The notes below the pieces were generated by a model. It did no database searches and had not been told where the DNA came from. It saw only the letters and a program-made list of their open reading frames with translations. Of a DNA stretch of 64,000 bases, positions 33,466 to 41,618 are shown piece after piece (positions within the stretch are counted from its first letter, which is position 1; each line of letters opens with the position of its first letter). Origin of the DNA: CAWDVH01 sp963805705 (GTDB lineage: Bacteria > Actinomycetota > Actinomycetes > Streptosporangiales > Streptosporangiaceae); assembly GCA_963805705.1 (NCBI GenBank), contig CAWDVH010000001.1, positions 2,604,001-2,668,000 of the forward strand, in the 5' to 3' direction. A program made the position numbers and the translations under genes.

Positions 33466-34524
33466 GTGCACCTGGATCTTTCCTTCGATGCGGCGGAGCT
33501 GACGGCGCGGCTGGTCGACATCGAGTCGGTCAGCGGCACCGAGAAGCCGCTCGCCGACGCGATAGCAGGGGCAATCGAGCCGCTGGCGCACCTGACCGTG
33601 TACCGGGATGGCAACGTCATCGTGGCCAGGACCGAGCTCGGACGGGCCCGGCGCGTGGTGCTGGCCGGGCATATCGACACTGTTCCCGTCGCGGCCAACC
33701 TTCCCTCCAGGGCCGAGAACGGCCTGCTGTACGGCTGCGGTACCACTGACATGAAGTCGGGGGTGGCTGTCCAGCTGCGCCTGGCCGCGCAGCTCGCCGA
33801 GCCGGCCGCGGACGTGACCTACGTCTTTTACGACTGCGAGGAAGTCGAGGCGGAGCGCAACGGGCTGCTGCGGCTGAGCCGGCAGCATCCCGAGCTGCTG
33901 GCGGCTGATTTCGCGGTGCTGATGGAGCCCACCGGCGGCGTGGTCGAGGGCGGCTGCCAGGGCACGCTGCGAGCTGAGATCCGGGCTCGCGGGAAGCGCG
34001 CGCACAGCGCCCGTTCCTGGATGGGCCGCAACGCCATCCACGAGGCGGGCGGAATCCTCGGTGTTCTCAGCGGCTATGCGCCGCGGCAGCCGCAGGTCGA
34101 TGGCCTCAGGTACCACGAGGGGCTCAACGCGGTCGGGATCAGCGGCGGCGTGGCCGGGAATGTCGTCCCCGATGAGTGCGTGGTCACGGTTAACTTCCGG
34201 TTCGCCCCTGATCGCTCGGCTGATCAGGCCGCCGCGCACGTGCGGGAGGTGTTCAGCGGCTGGGAGGTCGCGATCACTGATGTGGCGGGCGGGGCCAGGC
34301 CAGGCATGGGGAATCCGGCTGTCGCCTCCTTCGTCGCCGCGATGGGCGGTGAGCCGCGGGCCAAGCTGGGCTGGACGGATGTCGCGAGGTTCGACGCGCT
34401 CGGGATACCGGCGGTCAACTACGGGCCGGGTGACCCGCAGTTCGCGCACACCAAGGACGAGCACGTGGAGCTGGCCGCCATCGGTGCGTGCGAGGACGCA
34501 ATGCGCGGCTGGCTGTCGGGCTGA
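33466..34524 (+). CDS. dapE: Succinyl-diaminopimelate desuccinylase (M20 peptidase family)
   Basis: 352 residues. M20 metallopeptidase: zinc-binding H69 (AGHIDTVP) with D71, bridging D95 (GCGTTDMKSG), catalytic E125 and ligand E126 (DCEEVE), E153 (MEPTGG) and the C-terminal His in FAHTKDEHV. The dimerisation (lid) domain lies at about 165-275. In actinobacteria this arrangement is annotated DapE, which releases succinate from N-succinyl-LL-diaminopimelate for lysine and peptidoglycan synthesis. Specificity is by family; other M20 amidases are close. Leaderless GTG start. Confidence 0.82.
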   Translation: MHLDLSFDAAELTARLVDIESVSGTEKPLADAIAGAIEPLAHLTVYRDGNVIVARTELGRARRVVLAGHIDTVPVAANLPSRAENGLLYGCGTTDMKSGVAVQLRLAAQLAEPAADVTYVFYDCEEVEAERNGLLRLSRQHPELLAADFAVLMEPTGGVVEGGCQGTLRAEIRARGKRAHSARSWMGRNAIHEAGGILGVLSGYAPRQPQVDGLRYHEGLNAVGISGGVAGNVVPDECVVTVNFRFAPDRSADQAAAHVREVFSGWEVAITDVAGGARPGMGNPAVASFVAAMGGEPRAKLGWTDVARFDALGIPAVNYGPGDPQFAHTKDEHVELAAIGACEDAMRGWLSG

Positions 34525-34578
34525 GCGCCGGCCCGGCGCCGCCCCAGCGCTGAGTGTCCCGGCAGCTCCCTCGGTGGG

Positions 34579-36576
34579 TTACGTCGGCGGGGCGGTAGCC
34601 AGGACCACGCCCTGCATGTGCTTCTTGCCTGCGGTATCCACCCAGGTCATCGGGACCGATGTGCCAGGCCGGAAGCTCTGCATGACGCTGGTCAGTCCGC
34701 TGGGTGACGTCACGGTCCTCCCGTTGACCGCGATGATGACATCTCCTGCGCTGAGGCCCGCGGCCGCGGCGGGAGTGCCGCACAGCTCGCCGAGGACGAG
34801 CGCCCCTGAGCTGACCGGAGCGACGGTGGCCGGGATGCCCGCGTTCTCGTCGTTGTTGATGCATCCGGGTGCGGCCGGGCTGGCGGCCGGGTTCCCGGCC
34901 AGCTGCTTCTGCAGCTGAAGCTGAGTCTTCGGGTTGGTGCTCTGGCTCGCCTTGCCGCCAGGGACCAGCACTCCGATGAATCCGGTCGAGCCGATCTGCA
35001 CCGTCGAGCTCGGCTTCCCGGAAATGATCTGATGGGCGATGGCCAGGGCCTTGTTGATCGGGATGGCGAAACCGACGTCCTGCTGGCCGGTGCCACTGCC
35101 GAAACTCCCGGTGGAGGCGGCCGTGTCCATGCCGATTACCTTGCCCGAGGTGCTGGCCAGCGAGCCGCCGGAGTCACCCTGCACGATCGCGGCATCGGTC
35201 TGCAGCATCCCGTGCAAGGTCTCGCTGGTTGCGCTGCCATCATCGCTTGCGGTGATCGTCCGGTTCAGGCCGGTGATGGAGCCGACGACCGAGGGCGCAC
35301 CTCCGCCGCCCTCGGCATTGCCGAGCGCGATGACGGGGTCGCCGAGCTTGACGTTTGATGAGTTCCCGAGCGGCACGACCTTGAGCCCGGACGCGTTCTG
35401 CAGCTGCAGGACTGCCACGTCGTCGGTCTTGTCGTAGCCGAGGAATTTCGCGCTGAAGTGCTGGTTCGACGACACCAGCGTGGCGGTCAGCCCGGTAGTG
35501 CCGCTGATCACGTGGTTATTGGTCAGGACCAGGCCCGACGAGCTGATGACCATGCCGGTCGCCGCGGCCGTCCCGCCCTCGAAGCCGAGATTGCTGGTGA
35601 TGTCGACCAGTCCCGGTGCGACGGCATTGACCACGGCCTGCTGCGTGGCGCTGCTCACCCCGGCGTTGTTGCCCGAGCCAGAGTTGTTGCCCGAGCCGGA
35701 GCCGAACCCGCTGCCGGGACCGAAACCCCCGCCATTGCCCTGAACGGGCCCGCTCGATGCCGACGAGGACGAGTTGCTGTTGTTGCTGGCCAGGAAGACG
35801 CTTCCCGCCCCGAGCCCGGCCGCCAGGGCCGCGACAACTACGTACGTGATGAGGCCCTTGGCTCGCCTGCGCCGGGGCCCCTGGCTGCCCTGCTGGATGT
35901 AGTCCGCGGGCGGCCCGTAGCCGCCGGGCGGCGGCCCGAACCCCCCGGCCTGGCCGGGTCCGCCAGCCGGGCCGTAGCCGTAGGAACCGGGATACCCGTA
36001 ACCCGCTGGCTGGCCATAGCCGCCGGGACCAGGCTGGCCGTAGGGCGCCTGCTGGCCGTAGGGCGCCTGCTGGCCGTACGCGCCCTGCTGGCCGTATGCG
36101 TCCTGAGCATCCTGCTGGGGGTATGCGCCCTGGCCGTACCCGCCGCCCTGGGCGCCCGGCTGCGGGTATCCGCCCTGGCCGTAGGCACCGGGCTGGCCGT
36201 AGCCGCCGGGCTGGCCGTAGCCGCCGGGCTGGCCGTACCCGCCGGGCTGGCCGTAGCCGCCTGGCTGCGCGTACCCGCCGTAGGCTCCAGGGGCCGCGAA
36301 TCCGCCCGGCTGCGTGCTTCCGCCCGGCTGCGTGATCTCGCCCGGCTGCGTGGTGTCGCCCGGCTGCGTGGTGTCGCCGGGCTGGCCAGGCTCGACGTTA
36401 CCGGGCGCGGAGGCAGGGATATCTCCCCGTGCCGCGTCGCCCGGTGCCAGGTCGCCAGGTGCGGCGTCGCCCGGTGCCGGCTGCTGCGCGGGCCCGGCGC
36501 CCTCGTCGGCGGGCGCCGGCCAGCTGCCCACGTACTCGGGCTGCTGGTTCTCGCTGCCGCCCTGCTCTTCCTGCAT
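34579..36576 (-). CDS. Membrane-anchored HtrA-like serine protease with PDZ domain
   Basis: 665 residues. A Pro/Gly/Gln/Tyr-rich cytoplasmic N-terminus (1-235) with hexapeptide QPGGYG and QPGDTT repeats, one TM helix (240-262), a Ser/Gly/Asn linker, a trypsin-like protease domain (about 305-510) with triad H355 (TNNHV), D386 (TDDVAVL) and S469 (QGDSGGSL), and a C-terminal PDZ domain (about 560-660; AGLSAGDVIIAVNGRTV). The protease faces outside and handles misfolded envelope proteins. The SD GAGG is 8 nt before the ATG. Two 17-bp direct repeats stand about 40 nt upstream of the start. Confidence 0.88.
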   Translation of the reverse strand: MQEEQGGSENQQPEYVGSWPAPADEGAGPAQQPAPGDAAPGDLAPGDAARGDIPASAPGNVEPGQPGDTTQPGDTTQPGEITQPGGSTQPGGFAAPGAYGGYAQPGGYGQPGGYGQPGGYGQPGGYGQPGAYGQGGYPQPGAQGGGYGQGAYPQQDAQDAYGQQGAYGQQAPYGQQAPYGQPGPGGYGQPAGYGYPGSYGYGPAGGPGQAGGFGPPPGGYGPPADYIQQGSQGPRRRRAKGLITYVVVAALAAGLGAGSVFLASNNSNSSSSASSGPVQGNGGGFGPGSGFGSGSGNNSGSGNNAGVSSATQQAVVNAVAPGLVDITSNLGFEGGTAAATGMVISSSGLVLTNNHVISGTTGLTATLVSSNQHFSAKFLGYDKTDDVAVLQLQNASGLKVVPLGNSSNVKLGDPVIALGNAEGGGGAPSVVGSITGLNRTITASDDGSATSETLHGMLQTDAAIVQGDSGGSLASTSGKVIGMDTAASTGSFGSGTGQQDVGFAIPINKALAIAHQIISGKPSSTVQIGSTGFIGVLVPGGKASQSTNPKTQLQLQKQLAGNPAASPAAPGCINNDENAGIPATVAPVSSGALVLGELCGTPAAAAGLSAGDVIIAVNGRTVTSPSGLTSVMQSFRPGTSVPMTWVDTAGKKHMQGVVLATAPPT
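36187..36391. repeat. 18-bp tandem repeats in the 5' part of the HtrA-like gene
   Basis: Five 18-bp units at 36187-36276 (GCCGGGCTGGCCGTAGCC type, encoding GYGQPG) and five at 36302-36391 (TCGCCCGGCTGCGTGGTG type, encoding QPGDTT and variants). All are in frame. Confidence 0.85.
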
Positions 36577-36615
36577 CTACATCACCTCTGCCCGGAGCAA
36601 GCGTACTTTCCTTCT

Positions 36616-36649
36616 GCCAATTCCCGCGCACGGCCAATTCCCGCGCACG
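36616..36649. repeat. Perfect 17-bp direct repeat upstream of the HtrA-like gene
   Basis: GCCAATTCCCGCGCACG occurs twice head to tail, 40-73 nt before the ATG at 36576. It could be two operator sites or a simple duplication. Confidence 0.7.
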
Positions 36650-36802
36650 GCCGCCAGGCACGGCGGCCGCGTGAGTCCCGGCGTCTCCCAGTAAGCATCA
36701 GCGGCCTGGGGGTTAGCTGAATGCCCTCTGCGGATCCTCTTGTGTGACCCAACTCACATCCCGGTCCGTGACCGTCGCTCGCCCGTCGCCTTGGCGGAAA
36801 TG

Positions 36803-36821
36803 CAAGAAGCGATATATCTTG
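36803..36821. promoter_or_regulatory. AT-rich promoter/operator patch before a small membrane protein gene
   Basis: CAAGA...TCTTG (5-bp arms, 36803-36821) contains the palindrome GATATATC (36811-36818) in otherwise GC-rich DNA, 33 nt before the ATG at 36854. It may include the -10 region. Confidence 0.35.
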
Positions 36822-36853
36822 AATCTGTTGGCCCCTCAACCCTGGGAGTGACG

Positions 36854-37309
36854 ATGCCAGCACCAAGCCGAAACGATGCACCCGGCCTTACCCGCCGGGA
36901 TGAGCTCGCGGTCTCCGGATCCGTGCTGTCGGACGCCCCATGGGGTACCGCCGCCGCAGCGGGCGCGGTTGTCGCCGGCGGCGACCTGATCTTGCACCTC
37001 ATGTTCTGGCACCTCGCCGTCAGCAGCTCCCTGTCGCTGGGCACGCTGGCTTTCTTCGCGGTGGCCGGGGGCGGTGCGCTGGCGCGCCGGGGGGGCGGCC
37101 GCGCGATGACCTGGGCCCGCCGCAATCCGTGGCGGTTTGCCGTGCTGCCGGGCGCCGCGTGCGCGATCGTCGTCTTCGTTCTCGCGGTGGTTCTGGGCAG
37201 TAGCGGGCTGATCGGCGGCGGGTTCACGGCCCTGTGGCATGGCGCGGCGGCCTACGGGCTGACCGGGCTGGCCGGATCGGTCGGCGGCACACGGCGTCAC
37301 AGGTCCTGA
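36854..37309 (+). CDS. Small multi-pass membrane protein, function unknown
   Basis: 151 residues with four predicted TM helices (about 32-52, 58-76, 92-113 and 118-140; for example LPGAACAIVVFVLAVVLG). The N-terminus is polar. The ATG at 36854 has GGGAG 5 nt upstream; a longer frame back to 36740 would run through the AT-rich promoter patch. Downstream the opposing deacetylase gene ends 52 nt away, after a 16-bp minisatellite. I recognise no family. Confidence 0.6.
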   Translation: MPAPSRNDAPGLTRRDELAVSGSVLSDAPWGTAAAAGAVVAGGDLILHLMFWHLAVSSSLSLGTLAFFAVAGGGALARRGGGRAMTWARRNPWRFAVLPGAACAIVVFVLAVVLGSSGLIGGGFTALWHGAAAYGLTGLAGSVGGTRRHRS

Positions 37310-37327
37310 TCACGCTCGGCGCCTGAG

Positions 37328-37391
37328 GTTCGGCGGGCACCGGGTTCGGCGGCCACCGGGGTCAGCGGGCAGCGGGTTCAGCGGGCACCGG
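37328..37391. repeat. Four 16-bp tandem repeats overlapping the 3' end of the deacetylase gene
   Basis: Units G(T/G)TC(G/A)GCGG(G/C)CA(C/G)CGG at 37328, 37344, 37360 and 37376. The stop of the minus-strand deacetylase (37364-37362) lies in unit 3. Since 16 is not a multiple of three, any copy-number change alters the C-terminus. Confidence 0.85.
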
Positions 37392-38156
37392 CGCGGTGAT
37401 GCCGTGCTCGGCGGCCGGGCCGACGCGCAGGCCCCGCCGGTCGCACTCGTCGATGAGCATCGACAGCGCGCCGAGTCCCGCCTGCCAGGAGCCGGCCGGA
37501 GAGGTGCAGTCGGAGTCGTGCAGCAGCACGGTCACCCCGCCCGCCAGGTTCCTGGCCAGGGTGGCGTAGACGGATTCCGGTGTCGCGCCAGGTGCCCACT
37601 CCCTGCCCCAGCTGCCCCACAGCAGCGGCGTGAGGCCTAGCTCACGCGCGGTCAGCAGCGCGCTGGTGCTCAGCACGCCGTACGGCGGCCGGAACAGGGT
37701 GGGGGCCGTCCCGGTGGCGTCCGCGATGATGCCCGCGGCCCGCCGCAGGTCATCGCGGGTGGCCCGCGGGCTGCGCAGCGGGAGGTAGCGGTGGTCCCAG
37801 CCATGCACGCCCGTCTCATGACCCGCGGCGGCGATTTCGGCCGCCAGCCAGGGCGCTCGCGCCACCATCGAGCCGAGCAGGAAGAATGTGGCATGCACCT
37901 GCCGGGCGGCGAGCACGTCCAGGAATCGCGGCGTTGAGGCGGGGTCCGGCCCGTCATCGAAGGTGAGCGCGATGTGGTTGGCCGAGCCGCTCCCGGACAG
38001 GCGGGGGAACAGAGCCCGGCGGACGGGACCCAGCGCGGCTACGCCGGGGGAGGCCTGCGCTACGGCCAGGCCGCCAGCGGCCAGCAGCGTCCACCGGATG
38101 GCCGATGCTCGGGGAGACTCACGCCTGTTAGTGTCGTTTGTAACAGATTCCGCCAT
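37362..38156 (-). CDS. Polysaccharide deacetylase (NodB homology)
   Basis: 264 residues. The N-terminal hydrophobic segment (21-43) is an uncleaved anchor or signal. The NodB domain (60-250) has motif 1 TFDDGPD (catalytic D67, metal D68), motif 2 H118-G-W-D-H122 (metal ligands), motif 3 RPPYG, and motif 5 VLLHDSD. Such enzymes remove N-acetyl groups from chitin-like polymers, peptidoglycan or glycolipids outside the membrane. It stands divergent from, and 230 bp away from, the DegT-epimerase-glycosyltransferase set. The C-terminus is encoded within a 16-bp minisatellite. Confidence 0.85.
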   Translation of the reverse strand: MAESVTNDTNRRESPRASAIRWTLLAAGGLAVAQASPGVAALGPVRRALFPRLSGSGSANHIALTFDDGPDPASTPRFLDVLAARQVHATFFLLGSMVARAPWLAAEIAAAGHETGVHGWDHRYLPLRSPRATRDDLRRAAGIIADATGTAPTLFRPPYGVLSTSALLTARELGLTPLLWGSWGREWAPGATPESVYATLARNLAGGVTVLLHDSDCTSPAGSWQAGLGALSMLIDECDRRGLRVGPAAEHGITAPVPAEPAAR

Positions 38157-38384
38157 TGCCGATCATCACCTGGTTTAGCTCGGTAACGCCAGGTCGCGTG
38201 CTTCCGGTTCGGTGGGTACGGGAAGATGAGACGCGCCCGGCCATTCCCGGGATCATGTCATGACCAGGATGGCCCGCGGGCGGGTCCCTGCCACTGCGTG
38301 ATCACGGCCAGTCCACTCGGGCTGGAGGCCGGCCACCGCAGGATCAACGTCAGGATATCGGCCCGATGCGTGGGGGTACTCGGT

Positions 38385-39536
38385 ATGGGAGTGCAAGCAG
38401 CACGGATCGTCTTTCCGGCCCTGGACCGGGAGGAGATCGCCGCGGCGGTCTCCGACATGCTGAGCACCGGAATGCTCACCCTTGGCCCGTACACGCGGCA
38501 GTTCGAGGCGGCGTTCGCCGCCGCCCACGCACCTGCGCAGGCCGCCGCGCAGGACGTGCCGCACGCGGTCGCGGCCGCTAGCGGCACCGCGGCACTCGAG
38601 ATCGCGCTGCGGGCCGTCGGGATCACGGGCCAGGACGTGGTCATCCCCGCGAACACCTTTTACGCCACGGCCGCGGCGGCGCTGGCCGCAGGCGGCCGGC
38701 CGGTTTTCGCGGACATCGACGCGGACACCTTCGCGCTGAGCCCGGCCACCCTGGCGGCCGCGCTGACCCCGGCCACGGCCGCGGTGGTGCTCGTGCACAT
38801 CGGCGGGCTGATCACGCCGCACGTCGATGAGATCAGGGCGCTCTGCGAGGACCGCGGGGTCGTCCTGGTCGAGGACGCGGCGCACGCCCACGGGTCCACC
38901 TATGACGGCAGGTTCGCCGGGTCTTTCGGGACGGCCGCGGCGTTCTCGTTTTACCCGACCAAGGTGGTGACCTCCGGCGAGGGCGGGATGATCCTGACCG
39001 CGTCGGACGAGCTGGCGGCGGAGGCGCGGATCTACCGCGATCAGGGCAAGGGCTCCTTTGGCGCCAACCATCATGTGCGGCATGGCTACGCATGGCGGAT
39101 GAGCGAGCAGAACGCGGTCACCGGGCTCGTCCATCTGCGCAGGATGACCTCTTTCATCGAGCGGCGCCGCGAGGTCGCGGCCCGGTATGACGATGCGCTG
39201 GACGGCCTGGACGGCCTGTCGGCACTCGGCGAGCCCGACGGCTGCCGCGGGAACTTCTACAAGTACATCGCGCTGCTGCCGCCGGGCGCCGATCGCGGCC
39301 GGTTCAAGCAGGAGCTGGCGGAAACGTATGACGTTCGCCTGGCCGGTGAGGTCTATGACCTGCCCTTGCACCGCCAGCCCGTGCTGGCCGAGTTCGCCGG
39401 GGCGAGCCTGCCGGTGGCCGAGCAGATGTGCGCCAGGCACGTTTGCCTGCCGGTGCACTCGGACATGCAGGACGACGAGATTGACCAGGTGCTCACGGCC
39501 GTGACAGCGGTCTACGGCGCCTGGGCCGGAGTCTGA
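38385..39536 (+). CDS. DegT/DnrJ/EryC1/StrS-family PLP aminotransferase
   Basis: 383 residues, fold-type I PLP enzyme. AASGTAALEIAL binds phosphate, VEDAAHAHGS contains the PLP-contacting Asp, and the Schiff-base lysine is K193 in SFYPTKVVTSGEGG. The family transaminates keto-NDP-sugars or forms aminoshikimate-type precursors; SMAT-type members make amino sugars. The ATG at 38385 (MGVQAARIVFPALD) has GGGGG 8 nt upstream; the frame is open to 38226. An epimerase gene follows 71 nt downstream and a glycosyltransferase after that, so an amino-sugar donor is the likely product. Confidence 0.82.
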   Translation: MGVQAARIVFPALDREEIAAAVSDMLSTGMLTLGPYTRQFEAAFAAAHAPAQAAAQDVPHAVAAASGTAALEIALRAVGITGQDVVIPANTFYATAAAALAAGGRPVFADIDADTFALSPATLAAALTPATAAVVLVHIGGLITPHVDEIRALCEDRGVVLVEDAAHAHGSTYDGRFAGSFGTAAAFSFYPTKVVTSGEGGMILTASDELAAEARIYRDQGKGSFGANHHVRHGYAWRMSEQNAVTGLVHLRRMTSFIERRREVAARYDDALDGLDGLSALGEPDGCRGNFYKYIALLPPGADRGRFKQELAETYDVRLAGEVYDLPLHRQPVLAEFAGASLPVAEQMCARHVCLPVHSDMQDDEIDQVLTAVTAVYGAWAGV

Positions 39537-39570
39537 TGGGCCGCGATCATCACCGTGGCCAGGAATGCCA

Positions 39571-39600
39571 GGATAAGCGGGGATAAGCCGGGATAAGGAG
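39571..39600. repeat. 10-bp tandem repeats forming the epimerase ribosome binding site
   Basis: GGATAAGCGG, GGATAAGCCG and GGATAAGGAG stand head to tail. The last copy supplies AAGGAG, 7 nt before the epimerase ATG at 39608. Confidence 0.85.
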
Positions 39601-39607
39601 AGCACGA

Positions 39608-40522
39608 ATGCGCGTAGCAGTGACGGGGGGCGGCGGCTTCATCGGGTCGCATGTGGTGGACCACCTGCTGGCGGCGGGCCATGAGGTGCTCGTGGTTGAT
39701 GTCGGTGCTCAGTGGCGCAATCCCGGCGCCGAATACCGCAGCGCGGACGTCCTGGACTCCGACGCGCTCGTCGACGCCTTCGCCGGCCGGCAGGCGGTGT
39801 TTCACCTGGCCGGGGCCGCCGACGTCAATGAGGTCGCCGCGGATCCGGTGCGCGCGGTGCGGCTCAACGTCGAGGGCACGGCGCGGACGCTGGAGGCGGC
39901 GCGGCGCAGCGAGGTGGAGCGGGTGGTGTTCGCCAGTTCGGTATGGGTCTACGGGGCCACGGTCGGGCCGGGCGAGCGGACGGAGGACGCCCCGGTCGAC
40001 CTGCGCAAGGCCGGGCACGTGTATGTCTCTACCAAGCTGGCGGCCGAGCTGCTCGTGCACAGCTACCGGGAGATGTACGACCTTCAGTTCACGATCTTGC
40101 GGTACGGCATCCCCTACGGGCCGCGGATGCGTGACGCCCTGGTCGTCGCGCGGTTCGTCCGGGCGGCCATGGACGGACGGCCGATCACTATCGCCGGCAC
40201 CGGCGACCAGCAGCGCAACTACGTTTACGTCGAGGACCTGGCCGATGCTCACGTGCGGGCCCTGTCACCCGTAGCGGCGGGCCAGACGCTGGCGCTGGAG
40301 GGCGGCACCCCGGTGTCGGTGCGCGAGATCGCCGATACGGTCTGCCGCCTGGTCCGGCAGGTGCCGATCGAGCATGTGCAGGCCCGCGCGTCGGACTATC
40401 AGGGCCAGCGCATCTCCAACGCCCTGGCCACCCAGTTGCTCGGGTGGTCGCCGCGCACGCCGTTCGCGGAGGGCGTCCGCAGGTACCTGAGCTGGCTCAG
40501 CGAAGGCACGGCCCCTCGATGA
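39608..40522 (+). CDS. NAD-dependent epimerase/dehydratase (NDP-sugar, GalE-like)
   Basis: 304 residues, extended SDR. NAD motif VTGGGGFIGSH (5-15), FHLAGAADVN, FASSVWVYG with the Ser, and the catalytic pair Y139-x-x-x-K143 (YVSTK). The C-terminal substrate domain has RNYVYVEDLADAHV, typical of UDP-glucose/UDP-galactose 4-epimerase-like enzymes. SD AAGGAG lies within a tandem repeat. The stop overlaps the next start as ATGA (40519-40522), so it is coupled to the glycosyltransferase. The exact sugar is unknown. Confidence 0.82.
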   Translation: MRVAVTGGGGFIGSHVVDHLLAAGHEVLVVDVGAQWRNPGAEYRSADVLDSDALVDAFAGRQAVFHLAGAADVNEVAADPVRAVRLNVEGTARTLEAARRSEVERVVFASSVWVYGATVGPGERTEDAPVDLRKAGHVYVSTKLAAELLVHSYREMYDLQFTILRYGIPYGPRMRDALVVARFVRAAMDGRPITIAGTGDQQRNYVYVEDLADAHVRALSPVAAGQTLALEGGTPVSVREIADTVCRLVRQVPIEHVQARASDYQGQRISNALATQLLGWSPRTPFAEGVRRYLSWLSEGTAPR

Positions 40523-41616
40523 GCGGACGGGCCCGCACGGCGGTGCTGCTGTCCGGCTCGCTCGGCATGGGTCACGACGCGCTGGCCGCGGCCTGCGAGG
40601 CATCGCTGAAGGCCGCTGGCTGGTCGACGCGGACCCTGGACGCGATGCGGCTGCTCGGCCGGGGCGGCGGATCGGCGGGCGAGGCCGTGTTTCGCACGAT
40701 GCTCGCGGTGCCAGGTATGTATGACGCCTTTCACTTCGCCGGCCTGCGGACCGGCAGCCGGCTCGCGCTGGTCGCCGACGCGGCCGCACGCCGGCAGCTG
40801 GTGCCCCGGCTGCGCGACAATCTCGATCGGGAGCCCGCTGACCTGGTCATCTCGGTGTTCGCGACGGGCGTGTCCGCGGTCAGCCAGCTGGCTGACCGCT
40901 ACCCGTCGATGAGCCACGTCGCCTTCTGCTCCGACGTGTCGCCGCACCGGCTGTGGGTGCACCAGAACGTTGACCTCTACCTGGTCACCTCCGCCGCGGC
41001 GGAGCCGGCGGTGCTGAGATTCCAGCCGGATGCGCATGTCATGGTCATCCCCGGCGCGGTGCGGGCTGATTTCTACCGGCCGCCGGACCAGTCAGCGGCG
41101 CGGGCGAGCGTCGGCGTGCCGGTGCAGGAGCGGTGCGTGCTGCTGATGTCGGGGGCGTGGGGGCTGGGCCCGGTCGCCGCCGCGGCGCAGGCGCTGGGCA
41201 GCGCCGGGGTGCATGTGCTGGCCGTCGCCGGCCGCAATGCCCGGCTCGAGCGCAAGATCCGTGCCGTCGCCGAGGGCCAGCCGCGGGTGCGCGCCTTCGG
41301 CTTCACCGACCGCATCCCCGAGCTCATGGCCGCGGCCGACCTGGTGATCACGAGCTCCGGTGATACGTGCACCGAGGCGCGGACCATCGGGCGGCCGCTG
41401 CTGCTGCTCGACGTGGTCCAGGGCCACGGCCGTGACAACCTCCAGCATGAGCTGGAGCTGGGGAATGCCTGGGTGACCTCGCCAGGGCCCGCTCACGTGG
41501 TGCGATGCGCGCTCGCGACGCTGGACCGGATCAAGCCGGCGCCTGCCGGGCCGACCAGGACGCTCCAGGACTGGGAGCAAGGATTCGCCCGCGCCCTGCA
41601 GACGATCGGCCGCTGA
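40519..41616 (+). CDS. MGDG-synthase-like/GT28-type glycosyltransferase
   Basis: 365 residues, GT-B fold. The N-terminal domain opens AVLLSGSLGMGHDALAAACE, the G-x-G-H pattern of monogalactosyldiacylglycerol synthases and processive diacylglycerol glucosyltransferases. The C-terminal NDP-sugar domain has LLMSGAWGLGPVAAA and the donor-binding ITSSGDTCTEARTIGRPLLLL. It probably transfers a sugar made by the two upstream enzymes to a lipid acceptor at the membrane. Coupled by ATGA overlap to the epimerase. Ends 2 nt before the opposing tlpA-like gene. Confidence 0.8.
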   Translation: MSGRARTAVLLSGSLGMGHDALAAACEASLKAAGWSTRTLDAMRLLGRGGGSAGEAVFRTMLAVPGMYDAFHFAGLRTGSRLALVADAAARRQLVPRLRDNLDREPADLVISVFATGVSAVSQLADRYPSMSHVAFCSDVSPHRLWVHQNVDLYLVTSAAAEPAVLRFQPDAHVMVIPGAVRADFYRPPDQSAARASVGVPVQERCVLLMSGAWGLGPVAAAAQALGSAGVHVLAVAGRNARLERKIRAVAEGQPRVRAFGFTDRIPELMAAADLVITSSGDTCTEARTIGRPLLLLDVVQGHGRDNLQHELELGNAWVTSPGPAHVVRCALATLDRIKPAPAGPTRTLQDWEQGFARALQTIGR

Positions 41617-41618
41617 GG

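Noticed and set aside
33397..34464. In-frame upstream extension of arginine deiminase
   Set aside because: It would lie antisense to dapE and lacks any homology; GTG 33396 has a good SD and gives the normal length.
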